A stretch of DNA of 64,000 nucleotides. Source: Pisaster brevispinus. Its lineage: Eukaryota > Echinodermata > Asteroidea > Forcipulatida > Asteriidae. Shown one piece after another: positions 1 through 10,856 of the stretch; the first letter of the stretch is position 1; each line of letters opens with the position of its first letter. Position numbers and translations under genes: made by a program. Under the pieces are notes generated by a model. That model made no database searches, was not told the DNA's origin, and saw only the letters and a list, made by a program, of their open reading frames with translations. The DNA is taken from the NCBI GenBank assembly GCA_023634235.1, contig JAMKCF010000020.1, positions 6,386,001 to 6,450,000 on the forward strand, written 5' to 3'.

Positions 1-210
1 AGTTGTTGTCACCGATCAGTCTAAGATTGAACCAGATGCTTCAGAACACCCATGTTTCTTGGTACCAAATTCATCATAGACCAATCTGAACAGTTTGAAA
101 AGTTTTCGTCTCCGATCAGCCTTAGATTGAACCAGATGCTTTAGAACATCCATGTTTCTTGGTAACAAATTTATCATAGACCAATCTGAACAGTTTGAAA
201 AGTTTTTGTC

Positions 211-310
211 ACCGATCAGCCTAAGATTGAACCAGATGTTTCAGAACACCCATGTTTCTTGGTACCAAATTCATCTTAGACCAATCTGAACGGTTTGAAA
301 AGTTTTCGTC
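211..310 (+). repeat. Class A monomer exemplar (GGTACC type, 100 bp)
   Basis: This is the commonest class. In order it shows ACCGATCAGCC, TAAGATTGAACC, CTTCAGAACACCCATG (TTTCAG in this copy), TTTCTTGGTACCAAATTCAT, CTTAGACCAATCTGAAC, then GGTTTGAAAAGTTTTCGTC. TTGGTACCAA is a perfect 10-bp palindrome. Common variants in the window are CATAG for CTTAG, GTTTGTTGG or GTTTCTAGG before TACC, TTTCTTTTTACC (palindrome lost), and GATGACCC in place of GATCAGCC at the monomer start. Confidence 0.93.
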
Positions 311-410
311 TCCGATCAGCCTACGATTAAACCAGATGCTTCAGAACACCCATGTTTCTTGGTACCAAATTCATCTTAGAGCAATCTGAACGGTTTGAAA
401 AGTTTTCGTC

Positions 411-511
411 TCCGATCAGCCTAAGATTGAACCAGTTGCTTCAGAACACCCATGATTCCTATTACAGAAATCATCACAGAGCAATTTGAGCAGTTAAAAA
501 AGGTTTTTGTC
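411..511 (+). repeat. Class C monomer exemplar (AAATCATCACAGAGC type, 101 bp)
   Basis: It shares CATGATTCCTATTACAG with class B, then has AAATCATCACAGAGCAATTT and GAGCAGTTAAAAAAGG. The extra A or G in the last segment gives 101 bp. The next monomer usually starts GATCAGCCTGAGATTGAACC, so this class normally travels as a two-monomer cassette (C followed by a CCTGAG monomer). Confidence 0.9.
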
Positions 512-1312
512 TCCGATCAGCCTGAGATTGAACCAGTTGCTTCAAAACACCCATGATTCCTATTACAGAATTTAACATATAGCAATTTGAGCAGTTAAAA
601 AAGGTTTTTGTCACCGATCAGCCTAAGATTGAACCAGATGCTTCAGAACACCCATGTTTCTTGGTACCAAATTCATCTTAGACCTATCTGAACAGTTTGA
701 AAAGTTGTTGTCACCGATCAGTCTAAGATTGAACCAGATGCTTCAGAACACCCATGTTTCTTGGTACCAAATTCATCTTAGACCAATTTTAACAGTTTGA
801 AAAGTTTTCGTCTCCGATCAGCCTTAGATTGAACCAGATGCTTCAGAACACCCATGTTTGTTGGTACCAAATTCATCATAGACCAATCTGAACAGTTTGA
901 AAAGTTTTCGTCTCCGATGACCCTAAGATTGAACCAGATGCTTCAGAACACCCATGTTTCTTGGTACCAAATTCATCATAGACCAATCTGAACAGTTTGA
1001 AAAGTTTTTGTCACCGATTAGCCTAAGATTGAACCAGATGCTTCAGAACACCCATGTTTCTTTTTACCAAATTCATCTTAGACCAATCTGATCTTTTTTA
1101 AAAGTTTTCGTCTCCAATCAGCCTAAGATTGAACCAGTTGCTTCAGAACACCCATGATTCCTATTACATAATTTAACATATAGCAATCTGAGTAGTTTGA
1201 AAAGTTGTTGTCTCCGATGACCCTAAGATTGAACCAGATGCTTCAGAACACCCATGTTTCTTGGTACCAAATTCATCTTAGACCAATCTGAACAGTTTGA
1301 CAAGTTTTTGTC

Positions 1313-1412
1313 ACCGATCAGCCTAAGATTGAACCAGATGCTTCAGAACACCCATGTTTCTTGTTTTAGAATTCATCATAGAGCAATCTGAGTAGTTTGA
1401 AAAGTTTTCGTC
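1313..1412 (+). repeat. Class D monomer exemplar (CTTGTTTTA type, 100 bp)
   Basis: After CACCCATGTTT it has CTTGTTTTAGAATTCATC (TTTTAAAATTC in most copies), ATAGAGCAATCTGAGTAG, and usually TTTATAAAG in place of TTTGAAAAG (this copy keeps TTTGAAAAG). It looks like an A-type left part joined to a B-like right part. Copies recur at about 2,160, 5,765, 17,510, 21,810, 25,160, 27,660, 30,120, 31,620, 34,520, 36,820, 37,520, 39,920, 48,340, 49,340, 52,140, 55,040, 56,640, 57,640 and 60,440, usually at equivalent places in duplicated blocks. Confidence 0.88.
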
Positions 1413-1740
1413 TCCGATGACCCTAGGATTGAACCAGATGCTTCAGAACACCCATGTTTCTTGGTACCAAATTCATCTTAGACCAATTTGAAAAGTTTGA
1501 AAAGTTTTCGTCTCCGATCAGCCTTAGATTGAACCAGATGCTTCAGAACACCCATGTTTGTTGGTACCAAATTCATCATAGACCAATCTGAACAGTTTGA
1601 AAAGTTTTCGTTTCCGATGACCCTAAGATTGAACCAGATGCTTCAGAACACCCATGTTTATTGGTACCAAATTCATCCAATAGACCAATCTATACAGTTT
1701 GAAAAGTTTTCGTCTCCGATGACCCTAAGATTGAACCAGA

Positions 1741-2110
1741 TGCTTCAGAACACCCATGTTTCTTGGTACCAAATTCATCATAGACCAATCTGAACAGTTT
1801 GAAAAGTTTTTGTCACCGATTAGCCTAAGATTGAACCAGATGCTTCAGAACACCCATGTTTCTTTTTACCAAATTCATCTTAGACCAATCTGAACGGTTT
1901 GAAAAGTTTTCGTCTCCGATCAGCCTAAAATTGAACCAGTTGCTTCAGAACACCCATGATTCCTATTACAGAATTTAACATATAGCAATCTGAGTAGTTT
2001 GAAATGTTTTTATCTCCGATGACCCTAAGATTGAACCAGATGCTTCAGAACACCCATGTTTCTTGGTACCAAATTCATCTTAGACCAATCTGAACAGTTT
2101 GAAAAGTTTT
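1741..2110 (+). repeat. Block repeated 3,300 bp downstream
   Basis: It matches 5,041-5,410 at exactly 3,300 bp, through A, TTTTTACC-type A, B and A monomers. Scattered substitutions are present (CCTAAAATTG versus CCTAAGATTG, TTGAAATGTTTTTAT versus TTGAAAAGTTTTTGT). The level of difference suggests an older event than those at 48-61 kb. Confidence 0.75.
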
Positions 2111-2882
2111 TGTCACCGATCAGCCTAAGATTGAACCAGATGCTTCAGAACACCCATGTTTCTTGTTTTAGAATTCATCATAGAGCAATCTGAGTAGTTT
2201 ATAAAGTTTTCGTCTCCGATGACCCTAGGATAGAACCAGATGCTTAAGAACACCCATGTTTATTGGTACCAAATTCATCATAGACCAATCTGAACAGTTT
2301 GAAAAGTTTTCGTTTCCGATGACCCTAAGATTGAACCAGATGCTTCAGAACACCCATGTTTATTGGTACCAAATTCATCATAGACCAATCTGAACAGTTT
2401 GAAAAGTTTTTGTCACCGATCAGCCTAAGATTGAACCAGATGCTTCAGAACACCCATGTTTCTTGGTACCAAATTCATCATAGACCAATCTGAACAGTTT
2501 GAAAAGTTGTTGTCACCGATCAGCCTAAGATTGAACCAGTTGCTTCAGAACACCCATGTTTCTTGGTACCAAATTCATCTTAGACCAATCTGAACAGTTT
2601 GAAAAGTTTTCGTCTCCGATCAGCCTTAGATTGAACCAGATGCTTCAGAACATCCATGTTTCTTGGTAACAAATTTATCATAGACCAATCTGAACAGTTT
2701 GAAAAGTTTTTGTCTCCGATCAGCCTAAGATTGAACCAGTTGCTTCAACACCCATGAAATCCTATTACAGAATTTAACATATAGCAATCTGAGTAGTTTG
2801 AAAATTTTTCGTCTCCGATGACCCTAAGATTGAACCAGATGCTTCAGAACACCCATGTTTCTTAGTACCAAATTCATCTTGG

Positions 2883-3468
2883 ACCAATCTGAACAGTTTG
2901 AAAAGTTTTTGTCACCGATCAGCCTAAGATTGAACCAGATGCTTCAGAACACCCATGATTCCTATTACAGAATTTAACAAATAGCAATCTGAGTAGTTTG
3001 AAAAGTTTTCGTCTCCGATCAGCCTAAGATTGAACCAGATGCTTCAGAACACCCATGTTTCTTGGTACCAAATTCATCTTAGAGCAATCTGAACGGTTTG
3101 AAAAGTTTTCGTCTCCGATCAGCCTAAGATTGAACCAGTTGCTTCAGAACACCCATGAATCCTATTACAGAATTTAACATATAGCAATCTGAGTAGTTTG
3201 AACAGTTTTCGTTTCCGATGACCCTAAGATTGAACCAAATGCTTCAGAACACCCATGTTTCTTGGTACCAAATTCATCTTAGACCAATTTGAACAGTTTG
3301 AAAAAATTTCGTCACCGATCAGCCTAAGATTGAACCAGTTGCTTCAGAACACCCATGATTCCTATTACAGAAATCATCACAGAGCAATTTGAGCAGTTAA
3401 AAAAGGTTTTTGTCTCCGATCAGCCTGAGATTGAACCAGATGCTTCAGAACATCCATGTTTCTTTTTA
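2883..3468 (+). repeat. Duplicated block, copy 1 (offset 1,001 bp)
   Basis: This stretch matches 3,884-4,469 at a constant 1,001-bp offset. The match includes uncommon features: GAATTTAACAAATAGC, GTTTGAACAGTTTTCG, ATTGAACCAAATGC and GAAAAAATTTCG, followed by a class C cassette. I noticed one difference (CTTCAG versus CTTAAG near 3,045/4,046). The match ends where this copy goes to TTTCTTTTTACC and the other to TTCTTGGTAC. Confidence 0.85.
2914..3013 (+). repeat. Class B monomer exemplar (ATTCCTATTACAG type, 100 bp)
   Basis: The left half is as in class A up to CACCCATG. It then has ATTCCTATTACAGAATTTAA, CAAATAGC (elsewhere CATATAGC) and AATCTGAGTAGTTTGAAAAG. There is no GGTACC palindrome. 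Class B is often followed by a monomer starting GATGACCCTAAG. A 99-bp version with GAATTAACATATAGC (two T bases fewer) recurs, for example near 4,770, 15,620, 36,135 and 63,050. Confidence 0.9.
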
Positions 3469-3883
3469 CCAAATTCATCTTAGACGAATCTGAACGGTTT
3501 GAAAAGTTTTCGTCTCCGATCAGCCTAAGATTGAACCAGTTGCTTCAGAACACCCATGAATCCTATTACAGAAATTAACATATAGCAATCTGAGTAGTTT
3601 GAAAAGTTTTCGTCTCCGATGACCCTAAGATTGAACCAGATGCTTCAGAACACACATGTTTCTTGGTACCAAATTCATCTTAGACCAATTTGAAAAGTTT
3701 GAAAAGTTTTCGTCTCCGATCAGCCTTAGATTGAACCAGATGCTTAAGAACACCCATGTTTGTTGGTACCAAATTCATCATAGACCAATCTGAACAGTTT
3801 GAAAAGTTTTCGTTTCCGATGACCCTAAGATTGAACCAGATGTTTCAGAACACCCATGTTTCTTGGTACCAAATTCATCATAG

Positions 3884-4469
3884 ACCAATCTGAACAGTTT
3901 GAAAAGTTTTTGTCACCGATCAGCCTAAGATTGAACCAGATGCTTCAGAACACCCATGATTCCTATTACAGAATTTAACAAATAGCAATCTGAGTAGTTT
4001 GAAAAGTTTTCGTCTCCGATCAGCCTAAGATTGAACCAGATGCTTAAGAACACCCATGTTTCTTGGTACCAAATTCATCTTAGAGCAATCTGAACGGTTT
4101 GAAAAGTTTTCGTCTCCGATCAGCCTAAGATTGAACCAGTTGCTTCAGAACACCCATGAATCCTATTACAGAATTTAACATATAGCAATCTGAGTAGTTT
4201 GAACAGTTTTCGTTTCCGATGACCCTAAGATTGAACCAAATGCTTCAGAACACCCATGTTTCTTGGTACCAAATTCATCTTAGACCAATTTGAACAGTTT
4301 GAAAAAATTTCGTCACCGATCAGCCTAAGATTGAACCAGTTGCTTCAGAACACCCATGATTCCTATTACAGAAATCATCACAGAGCAATTTGAGCAGTTA
4401 AAAAAGGTTTTTGTCTCCGATCAGCCTGAGATTGAACCAGATGCTTCAGAACATCCATGTTTCTTGGTA
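3884..4469 (+). repeat. Duplicated block, copy 2 (offset 1,001 bp)
   Basis: This is the partner of 2,883-3,468. The offset equals ten monomers, nine of 100 bp and one of 101 bp (class C), as expected for unequal exchange in register. Confidence 0.85.
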
Positions 4470-5040
4470 CTAAATTCATCATAGACCAATCTGAACAGTT
4501 TGAAAAGTTTTCGTCTCCGATGACCCTAAGATTGAACAAGATGCTTCAAAACACCCATGTTTCTTGGTAACAATTCATGATAGACCAATCTGAACAGTTT
4601 GAAAAGTTTGTGTCTCCGATCAGCCTTAGATTGAACCAGTTGCTTCAGAACACCCATGAATCCTATTACAGAATTTAACATATAGCAATCTGAGTAGTTT
4701 GAAAAGTTTTCGTCTCCGATGACCCTAAGAATGAACCAGATGCTTCAAAACACACATGATTCCTATTACAGAATTAACATATAGCAATCTGAGTAGTTTG
4801 AAAAGTTTTCGTCTCCGATGACCCTAAGATTGAACCAGATGCTTCAGAACACCCTTTTTTCTTGGTACCAATTTCATCTTAGACCAATTTGAACAGTTTG
4901 AAAAGTTTTCGTCTCCGATGACCCTAAGATTGAACCAGATGCTTCAGAACACCCATGTTTCTTGGTACCCAATTTCATCTTAGACCAATTTGAACAGTTT
5001 GAAAAGTTTTCGTCTCCGATGACCCTAAGATTGAACCAGA

Positions 5041-5410
5041 TGCTTCAGAACACCCATGTTTCTTGGTACCAAATTCATCATAGACCAATCTGAACAGTTT
5101 GAAAAGTTTTTGTCACCGATTAGCCTAAGATTGAACCAGATGCTTCAGAACACCCATGTTTCTTTTTACCAAATTCATCTTAGACCAATCTGAACGGTTT
5201 GAAAAGTTTTCGTCTCCGATCAGCCTAAGATTGAACCAGTTGCTTCAGAACACCCATGATTCCTATTACAGAATTTAACATATAGCAATCTGAGTAGTTT
5301 GAAAAGTTTTTGTCTCCGATGACCCTAAGATTGAACCAGATGCTTCAGAACACCCATGTTTCTTGGTACCAAATTCATCTTAGACCAATCTGAACAGTTT
5401 GAAAAGTTTT
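5041..5410 (+). repeat. Second copy of the 1,741-2,110 block
   Basis: Monomer order is the same as in 1,741-2,110. The copies part where this one reads TTTTCGTCTCC and the other TTTTTGTCACC. Confidence 0.75.
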
Positions 5411-5890
5411 CGTCTCCGATCAGCCTTAGATTGAACCAGATGCTTAAGAACACCCAATGTTTGTTGGTACCAAATTCATCATAGACCAATCTGAACAGTT
5501 TGAAAAGTTTTCGTTTCCGATGACCCTAAGATTGAACCAGATGTTTCAGAACACCCATGTTTCTTGGTACCAAATACATCATAGACCAATCTGAACAGTT
5601 TGAAAAGTTTTTGTCACCGATCAGCCTAAGATTGAACCAGATGCTTCAGAACACCCATGTTTCTTGGTACCAAATTCATCATAGACCAATCTGAACAGTT
5701 TGAAAAGTTTTTGTCACCGATCAGCCTAAGATTGAACCAGATGCTTCAGAACACCCATGTTTCTTGTTTTAAAATTCATCATAGAGCAATCTGAGTAGTT
5801 TATAAAGTTTTCGTCTCCGATCAGCCTTAGATTGAACCAGATGCTTCAAAACACCCATGTTTCTTGGTACCAAATTCATCATAGACCAAT

Positions 5891-6160
5891 CTGAGCAGTT
5901 TAAAAAGTTTCGTCTGCAATCAGGTTAAGATTGAACCAGTAGCTTCAAAACACCCATGTTTCTTGGTACCAAATTCATAATAGACCCAATCTGAAAAGTT
6001 TAAAAAGGTTAACATTGAACCAGTACCTTCAGAACATCAGTTTCTTAGTACAGATTTAATCACAGGGCAATCTTAACAGTTTGAAAAGTTGTTGTCACCG
6101 ATCAGCCTAAGATTGAACTAGATGCTTCAGAACACCCATGTTTCTTGGTACTAAATTCAT
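5891..6160 (+). repeat. 470-bp-offset duplication, copy 1
   Basis: It begins CTGAGCAGTTTAAAAAGTTT and matches from 6,361 at a constant 470-bp offset, through the unusual junction near 6,001-6,015 (TTTAAAAAGGTTAACATTG). Differences include TTCATAATAG versus TTCATCATAG and TCTTAAC versus TCTGAAC. The 470-bp unit is not a multiple of the monomer because it contains a shortened unit. Confidence 0.82.
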
Positions 6161-6311
6161 CATAGACCAATCTGAAAAGTTGTTGTCACCGATCAGCCTA
6201 AGATTGAACCAGATGCTTCAGAACGCCCATGTTTCTTGGTACTAAATTCATCATAGACCAATCCGAACAGTTTGAAAAGTTGTTGTCACCGATCAGCCTA
6301 AGATTGAACCA

Positions 6312-6325
6312 GTTGCTGAAGCAAC
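6312..6325. repeat. Imperfect hairpin in a rearranged monomer
   Basis: GTTGCT and AGCAAC are 6-bp inverted arms around GA. In ordinary monomers this place reads GTTGCTTCAGAACACCC. The same change is found at 28,028-28,041, inside the long-range copy. It probably marks a single ancient rearrangement. Confidence 0.8.
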
Positions 6326-6360
6326 CATGTTTTGGGGTACCAAATTCATCTTAGACCAAT

Positions 6361-6630
6361 CTGAGCAGTTTAAAAAGTTTCGTCTGCAATCAGGTTAAGA
6401 TTGAACCAGTAGCTTCAAAACACCCATGTTTCTTGGTACCAAATTCATCATAGACCCAATCTGAAAAGTTTAAAAAGGTAAACATTGAACCAGTACCTTC
6501 AGAACATCAGTTTCTTAGTACAGATTTAATCACAGGGCAATCTGAACAGTTTGAAAAGTTGTTGTCACCGATCAGCCTAAGATTGAACCAGATGCTTCAG
6601 AATACCCTTGTTTCTTGGTACTAAATTCAT
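6361..6630 (+). repeat. 470-bp-offset duplication, copy 2
   Basis: Partner of 5,891-6,160. Here the junction reads AAAAAGGTAAACATTG, one base different from copy 1. The 28.1-28.3 kb copy of this region has the same GTAAAC form, so that copy is closer to this one than to copy 1. Confidence 0.82.
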
Positions 6631-6865
6631 CATAGACCAATCTGAACAGTTTGAAAAGTTGTTGTCACCGATCAGCCTAAGATTGAACCAGATGCTTCAG
6701 AACACCCATGTTTCTTGGTACTAAATTCATCATAGTCCAATCCGAAAAGTTTGAAAAGTTGTTGTCACCGATCAGCCTAAGATTGAACCAGTTGCTTCAG
6801 AACACCCATGATTCCTATTACAGAAATCATCACAGAGCAATTTGAGCAGTTAAAAAAGGTTTTTG

Positions 6866-7900
6866 TCTCCGATCAGCCTGAGATTGAACCAGTTGCTTCA
6901 AAACACCCATGTTTCTTAGTACAGATTTTCGTTTCTTAGTACAGATTTAATCACAGGGCAATCTGAGCAGTTTAAAAACTTTTCGCCTGCGATCAGGTTA
7001 AGATTGAACCAGTAGCTTCAGAACATCTGTTTCTTAGTACAGATTTCATCACAGGGCAATTTGAGCAGTTTAAAAAGTTTTCGTCTCCGATTAGCCTAAG
7101 ACTGAACCAGTTGCTTCAGAACACCCATGTTTCTTAGTACAGATTTCATCACAGGGCAACTTGAGCAGTGAAAAAAGTTTTCGTCTCCGATCAACCTAAG
7201 ACTGAACCAGTTGCTTCAGAACACCCATGTTTCTTAATACAAAATTCATCACAGAGCAATCTGAGCAGTTTAAAAAGTTTCGTCTGCAATCAGGTTAAGA
7301 TTGAAACCAGTAGCTTCAAAACACCCATGTTTCTTGGTACCAAATTCATCATAGACCAATCTGAACAGTTTGAAAAGTTGTTGTCACCGATCAGCCTAAG
7401 ATTGAACCAGTTGCTTCAGAACACCCATTATTCCTATTACAGAATTTAACATATAGCAATCTGAGTAGTTTGAAAAGTTTTCTGCTTCAGAAACACCCAT
7501 GTTTCTTGGTACCAAATTCATCATAGACCAATCTGAACAGTTTAAAAAGTTTCGTCTGCAATCAGGTTAAGATTGAACCAGTAGCTTCAAAACACCCATG
7601 TTTCCTAGTACAGAATTCATCATAGACCAATCTGAACAGTTTGACAACATGTTGGCTGCGATCAGGTTAAGATTTAGTCAGTAGCTTCAGAACACCCATG
7701 TTTCTTGTTTTAAAATTCATCATAGAGCAATCTGAGTAGCTTGAAAAGTTTTCGTCTCCTATGACCCTTAGATTGAACCAGATGCTTCAGAACACCCATG
7801 TTTCTTGGTACCAAATTCATCATAGACCAATCTGAACAGTTTGACGACATGTTGGCTGCGATCAGGTTAAGATTGAGTCAGTAGCTTCAAAACACCCATG
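6866..7900 (+). repeat. E/F block, copy 1
   Basis: It corresponds to 9,669-10,603. The offset is 2,803 bp at the left and 2,703 bp at the right, because this copy has one additional F/A monomer (around 7,060-7,160). It includes the 20-bp doubling, the shortened monomer at 7,481 (GTTTTCTGCTTCAGAAACAC, where about 33 bp are missing) and an E monomer with the CAACATGTTG palindrome. Its right half also matches 9,06x-9,51x at a 1,715-bp offset. Confidence 0.82.
6911..6950 (+). repeat. 20-bp direct duplication inside an F monomer
   Basis: GTTTCTTAGTACAGATTT occurs at 6,911 and again at 6,931, so a 20-bp slice of the monomer is doubled. The same doubling is present at 9,714/9,734 and 28,627/28,647. 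This makes it a marker shared by three copies of the region. Confidence 0.85.
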
Positions 7901-9668
7901 ATTTCTATTAAAGAATTAAACATAGAGCAATCTGAGTAGTTTGAAAAGTTTTCGTCTCCGATGACCCTAAGATTTAACCAGATGCTTCAGAACACCCATG
8001 TTTCTTGGTACCAAATTCATCATAGAACAATCTGAACAGTTTGAAAAGTTTTTGGTATCAAATTCATCATAGACCAATCTGAACAGTTTGAAAAGTTTTT
8101 GTCACCGATCAGCCTAAGATTGAACCAGATGCTTCAGAACACCCATGTTTCTTGGTACCAAATTCATCTTAGAGCAATCTGAACGGTTTGAAAAGTTTTC
8201 GTCTCCGATCAGCCTAAGATTGAACCAGTTGCTTCAGAACACCCATGAATCCTAATGGAATTTAACATATAGCAATCTGAGTAGTTTGAAAAGTTTTCGT
8301 TTCCGATGACCCTAAGATTTAACCAGATGCTTCAGAACACCCATGTTTCTTGGTACCAAATTCATCTTAGACCAATTTGAACAGTTTGAAAAGTTTTCGT
8401 CACCGATCAGCCTAAGATTGAACCAGTTGCTTCAGAACACCCATGATTCCTATTACAGAAATCATCACAGAGCAATTTGAGCAGTTAAAAAAGGTTTTGT
8501 CTCCGATCAGCCTGAGATTGAACCAGATGCTTCAGAACACCCATGTTTCTTTTTACCAAATTCATCTTAGACCAATCTGAACGGTTTGAAAAGTTTTCGT
8601 CTCCGATCAGCCTAAGATTGAACCAGTTGCTTCAGAACACCCATGAATCCTATTACAGAAATTAACATATAGCAATCTGAGTAGTTTGAAAAGTTTTCGT
8701 CTCCGATGACCCTAAGATTGAACCAGATGCTTCAGAACACCCTTGTTTCTTGGTACCAAATTCATCTTAGACCAATTTGAACAGTTTGAAAAGTTTTCGT
8801 CTCCGATGACCCTAAGATTGAACCAGATGCTTCAGAACACCCATGTTTCTTGGTACCAAATTCATCTTAGACCAATTTGAACAGTTTGAAAAGTTTTCGT
8901 CTCCGATCAGCCTTAGATTGAACCAGATGCTTCAAAACACCCATGTTTGTTGGTACTAAATTCATCATAGACCAATCTGAACAGTTTGAAAAGTTTTCGT
9001 CTCCGATGACCCTAAGATTGAACAAGATGCTTCAAAACACCCATGTTTCTTGGTACCAATTCATGATAGACCAATCTGAACAGTTTGAAAAGTTGTTGTC
9101 ACCGATCAGCCTAAGATTGAACCAGTTGCTTCAGAACACCCATTATTCCTATTACAGAATTTAACATATAGCAATCTGAGTAGTTTGAAAAGTTTTCTGC
9201 TTCAGAAACACCCATGTTTCTTGGTACCAAATTCATCATAGACCAATCTGAACAGTTTAAAAAGTTTCGTCTGCAATCAGGTTAAGATTGAACCAGTAGC
9301 TTCAAAACACCCATGTTTCCTAGTACAGAATTCATCATAGACCAATCTGAACAGTTTGACAACATGTTGGCTGCGATCAGGTTAAGATTTAGTCAGTAGC
9401 TTCAGAACACCCATGTTTCTTGTTTTAAAATTCATCATAGAGAAATCTGAGTAGCTTGAAAAGTTTTCGTCTCCTATGACCCTTAGATTGAACCAGATGC
9501 TTCAGAACACCCATGTTTCTTGGTACCAAATTCATCTTAGACCAATTTGAACAGTTTGAAAAGTTTTCGTCTCCGATGACCCTAAGATTGAACAAGATGC
9601 TTCAAAACACCCATGTTTCTTGGTACCAATTCATGATAGACCAATCTGAACAGTTTGAAAAGTTGTTG

Positions 9669-10603
9669 TCTCCGATCAGCCTGAGATTGAACCAGTTGCT
9701 TCAAAACACCCATGTTTCTTAGTACAGATTTTCGTTTCTTAGTACAGATTTAATCACAGGGCAATCTGAGCAGTTTAAAAAGTTTTCGCCTGCGATCAGG
9801 TTAAGATTGAACCAGTAGCTTCAGAACATCTGTTTCTTAGTACAGATTTCATCACAGGGCAATTTGAGCAGTGAAAAAAGTTTTCGTCTCCGATCAACCT
9901 AAAACTGAACCAGTTGCTTCAGAACACCCATGTTTCTTAATACAAAATTCATCACAGAGCAATCTGAGCAGTTTAAAAAGTTTCGTCTGCAATCAGGTTA
10001 AGATTGAAACCAGTAGCTTCAAAACACCCATGTTTCTTGGTACCAAATTCATCATAGACCAATCTGAACAGTTTGAAAAGTTGTTGTCACCGATCAGCCT
10101 AAGATTGAACCAGTTGCTTCAGAACACCCATTATTCCTATTACAGAATTTAACATATAGCAATCTGAGTAGTTTAAAAAGTTTTCTGCTTCAGAAACACC
10201 CATGTTTCTTGGTACCAAATTCATCATAGACCAATCTGAACAGTTTAAAAAGTTTCGTCTGCAATCAGGTTAAGATTGAACCAGTAGCTTCAAAACACCC
10301 ATGTTTCCTAGTACAGAATTCATCATAGACCAATCTGAACAGTTTGTCAACATGTTGGCTGCGATCAGGTTAAGATTAAGTCAGTAGCTTCAGAACACCC
10401 ATGTTTCTTGTTTTAAAATTCATCATAGAGCAATCTGAGTAGCTTGAAAAGTTTTCGTCTCCTATGACCCTTAGATTGAACCAGATGCTTCAGAACACCC
10501 ATGTTTCTTGGTACCAAATTCATCATAGACCAATCTGAACAGTTTGACGACATGTTGGCTGCGATCAGGTTAAGATTGAGTCAGTAGCTTCAAAACACCC
10601 ATG
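9669..10603 (+). repeat. E/F block, copy 2
   Basis: It has the same order as 6,866-7,900 but one monomer fewer. The shortened-monomer junction TCTGCTTCAGAAACAC is at 10,184. It ends where this copy goes to CATGTTTCCTAGTACAG and the other to CATGATTTCTATTA. Confidence 0.82.
10460..10559 (+). repeat. Class E monomer exemplar (ACATGTTGGCTGCG type, 100 bp)
   Basis: An A-type body (with the GGTACC palindrome) ends in CAGTTTGACGACATG, TTGGCTGCGATCAGGTTAAG rather than GAAAAGTTTTCGTCTCCGAT. The following monomer reads GATTGAGTCAGTAGCTTC or GATTTAGTCAGTAGCTTC. I counted 17 sites, all between about 7.64 and 36.28 kb. In six of them the segment is CAACATGTTG, a perfect palindrome (7,645, 9,360, 10,348, 14,043, 22,897, 29,361); in the others one base of that palindrome is changed. 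Confidence 0.88.
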
Positions 10604-10809
10604 TTTCCTAGTACAGAATTCATCATAGACCAATCTGAACAGTTTGACATCATGTTGGCTGCGATCAGGTTAAGATTTAGTCAGTAGCTTCAGAACACCC
10701 ATGTTTCTTGTTTTAAAATTCATCATAGACCAATCTGAGTAGTTTGAAAAAATTTCGTCTCCGATGACCCTAAGATTTAACCAGATGCTTCAGAACACCC
10801 ATGTTTCTT

Positions 10810-10856
10810 GGTACCAAATTCATCATAGACCAATCTGAACAGTTTGACAAGTTTTT
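10810..10856 (+). repeat. 47-bp truncated monomer
   Basis: GGTACC at 10,810 is followed by GGTACT at 10,857, so this unit is 47 bp rather than 100. The junction AAGTTTTTGGTACTAAATTC joins the A-tract end of one monomer (GTTTTTG) to the TTTCTTGG of the next, leaving out about 53 bp. The same 47-bp spacing occurs at 8,007, 12,559 and 22,412. Confidence 0.87.

Larger units (their letters stand above)
1..5880 (+). repeat. Mixed A/B/C/D segment of the array
   Basis: There is no gene in this stretch. A, B, C and D monomers alternate without one fixed order. It contains older duplications that differ by scattered substitutions: 2,883-3,468 with 3,884-4,469, and 1,741-2,110 with 5,041-5,410. A small unexplained replacement, ATCTTTTTTAAAAG for AACAGTTTGAAAAG, occurs near 1,090-1,104. 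Short T-runs replace CATGTTT near 4,855. Confidence 0.9.
5881..7170 (+). repeat. Divergent F-type cluster with short and rearranged monomers
   Basis: There is no gene here. Most monomers differ clearly from classes A to D: CTGCAATCAGGTTAAGATTG, CCAGTAGCTTC, AGTACAGATTTAATCACAGG, and a joined unit TTTAAAAAGGTTAACATTG followed by AACCAGTACCTTCAG. A 470-bp block at about 5,891-6,160 is repeated at 6,361-6,630. Monomers missing 8-9 bp (CAATCTGAAAAGTTGTTG) occur near 6,170. A 14-bp imperfect hairpin sits at 6,312-6,325, and a 20-bp direct duplication at 6,911-6,950. The segment recurs, slightly changed, from 27.83 kb. Confidence 0.88.

Noticed and set aside
100..110. Rho-independent terminators from GAAAAGTTTTC inverted arms
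   Set aside because: The arms are five A/T-rich pairs with a one-base centre, cannot form a stable stem, and occur in most monomers; there is no gene to terminate.
95..117. CENP-B-box-like motif in GTTTTCGTCTCCGATCAG
   Set aside because: It has TTCG but lacks the required central A and the CGGG; the spacing does not agree with the known box. Not supported.
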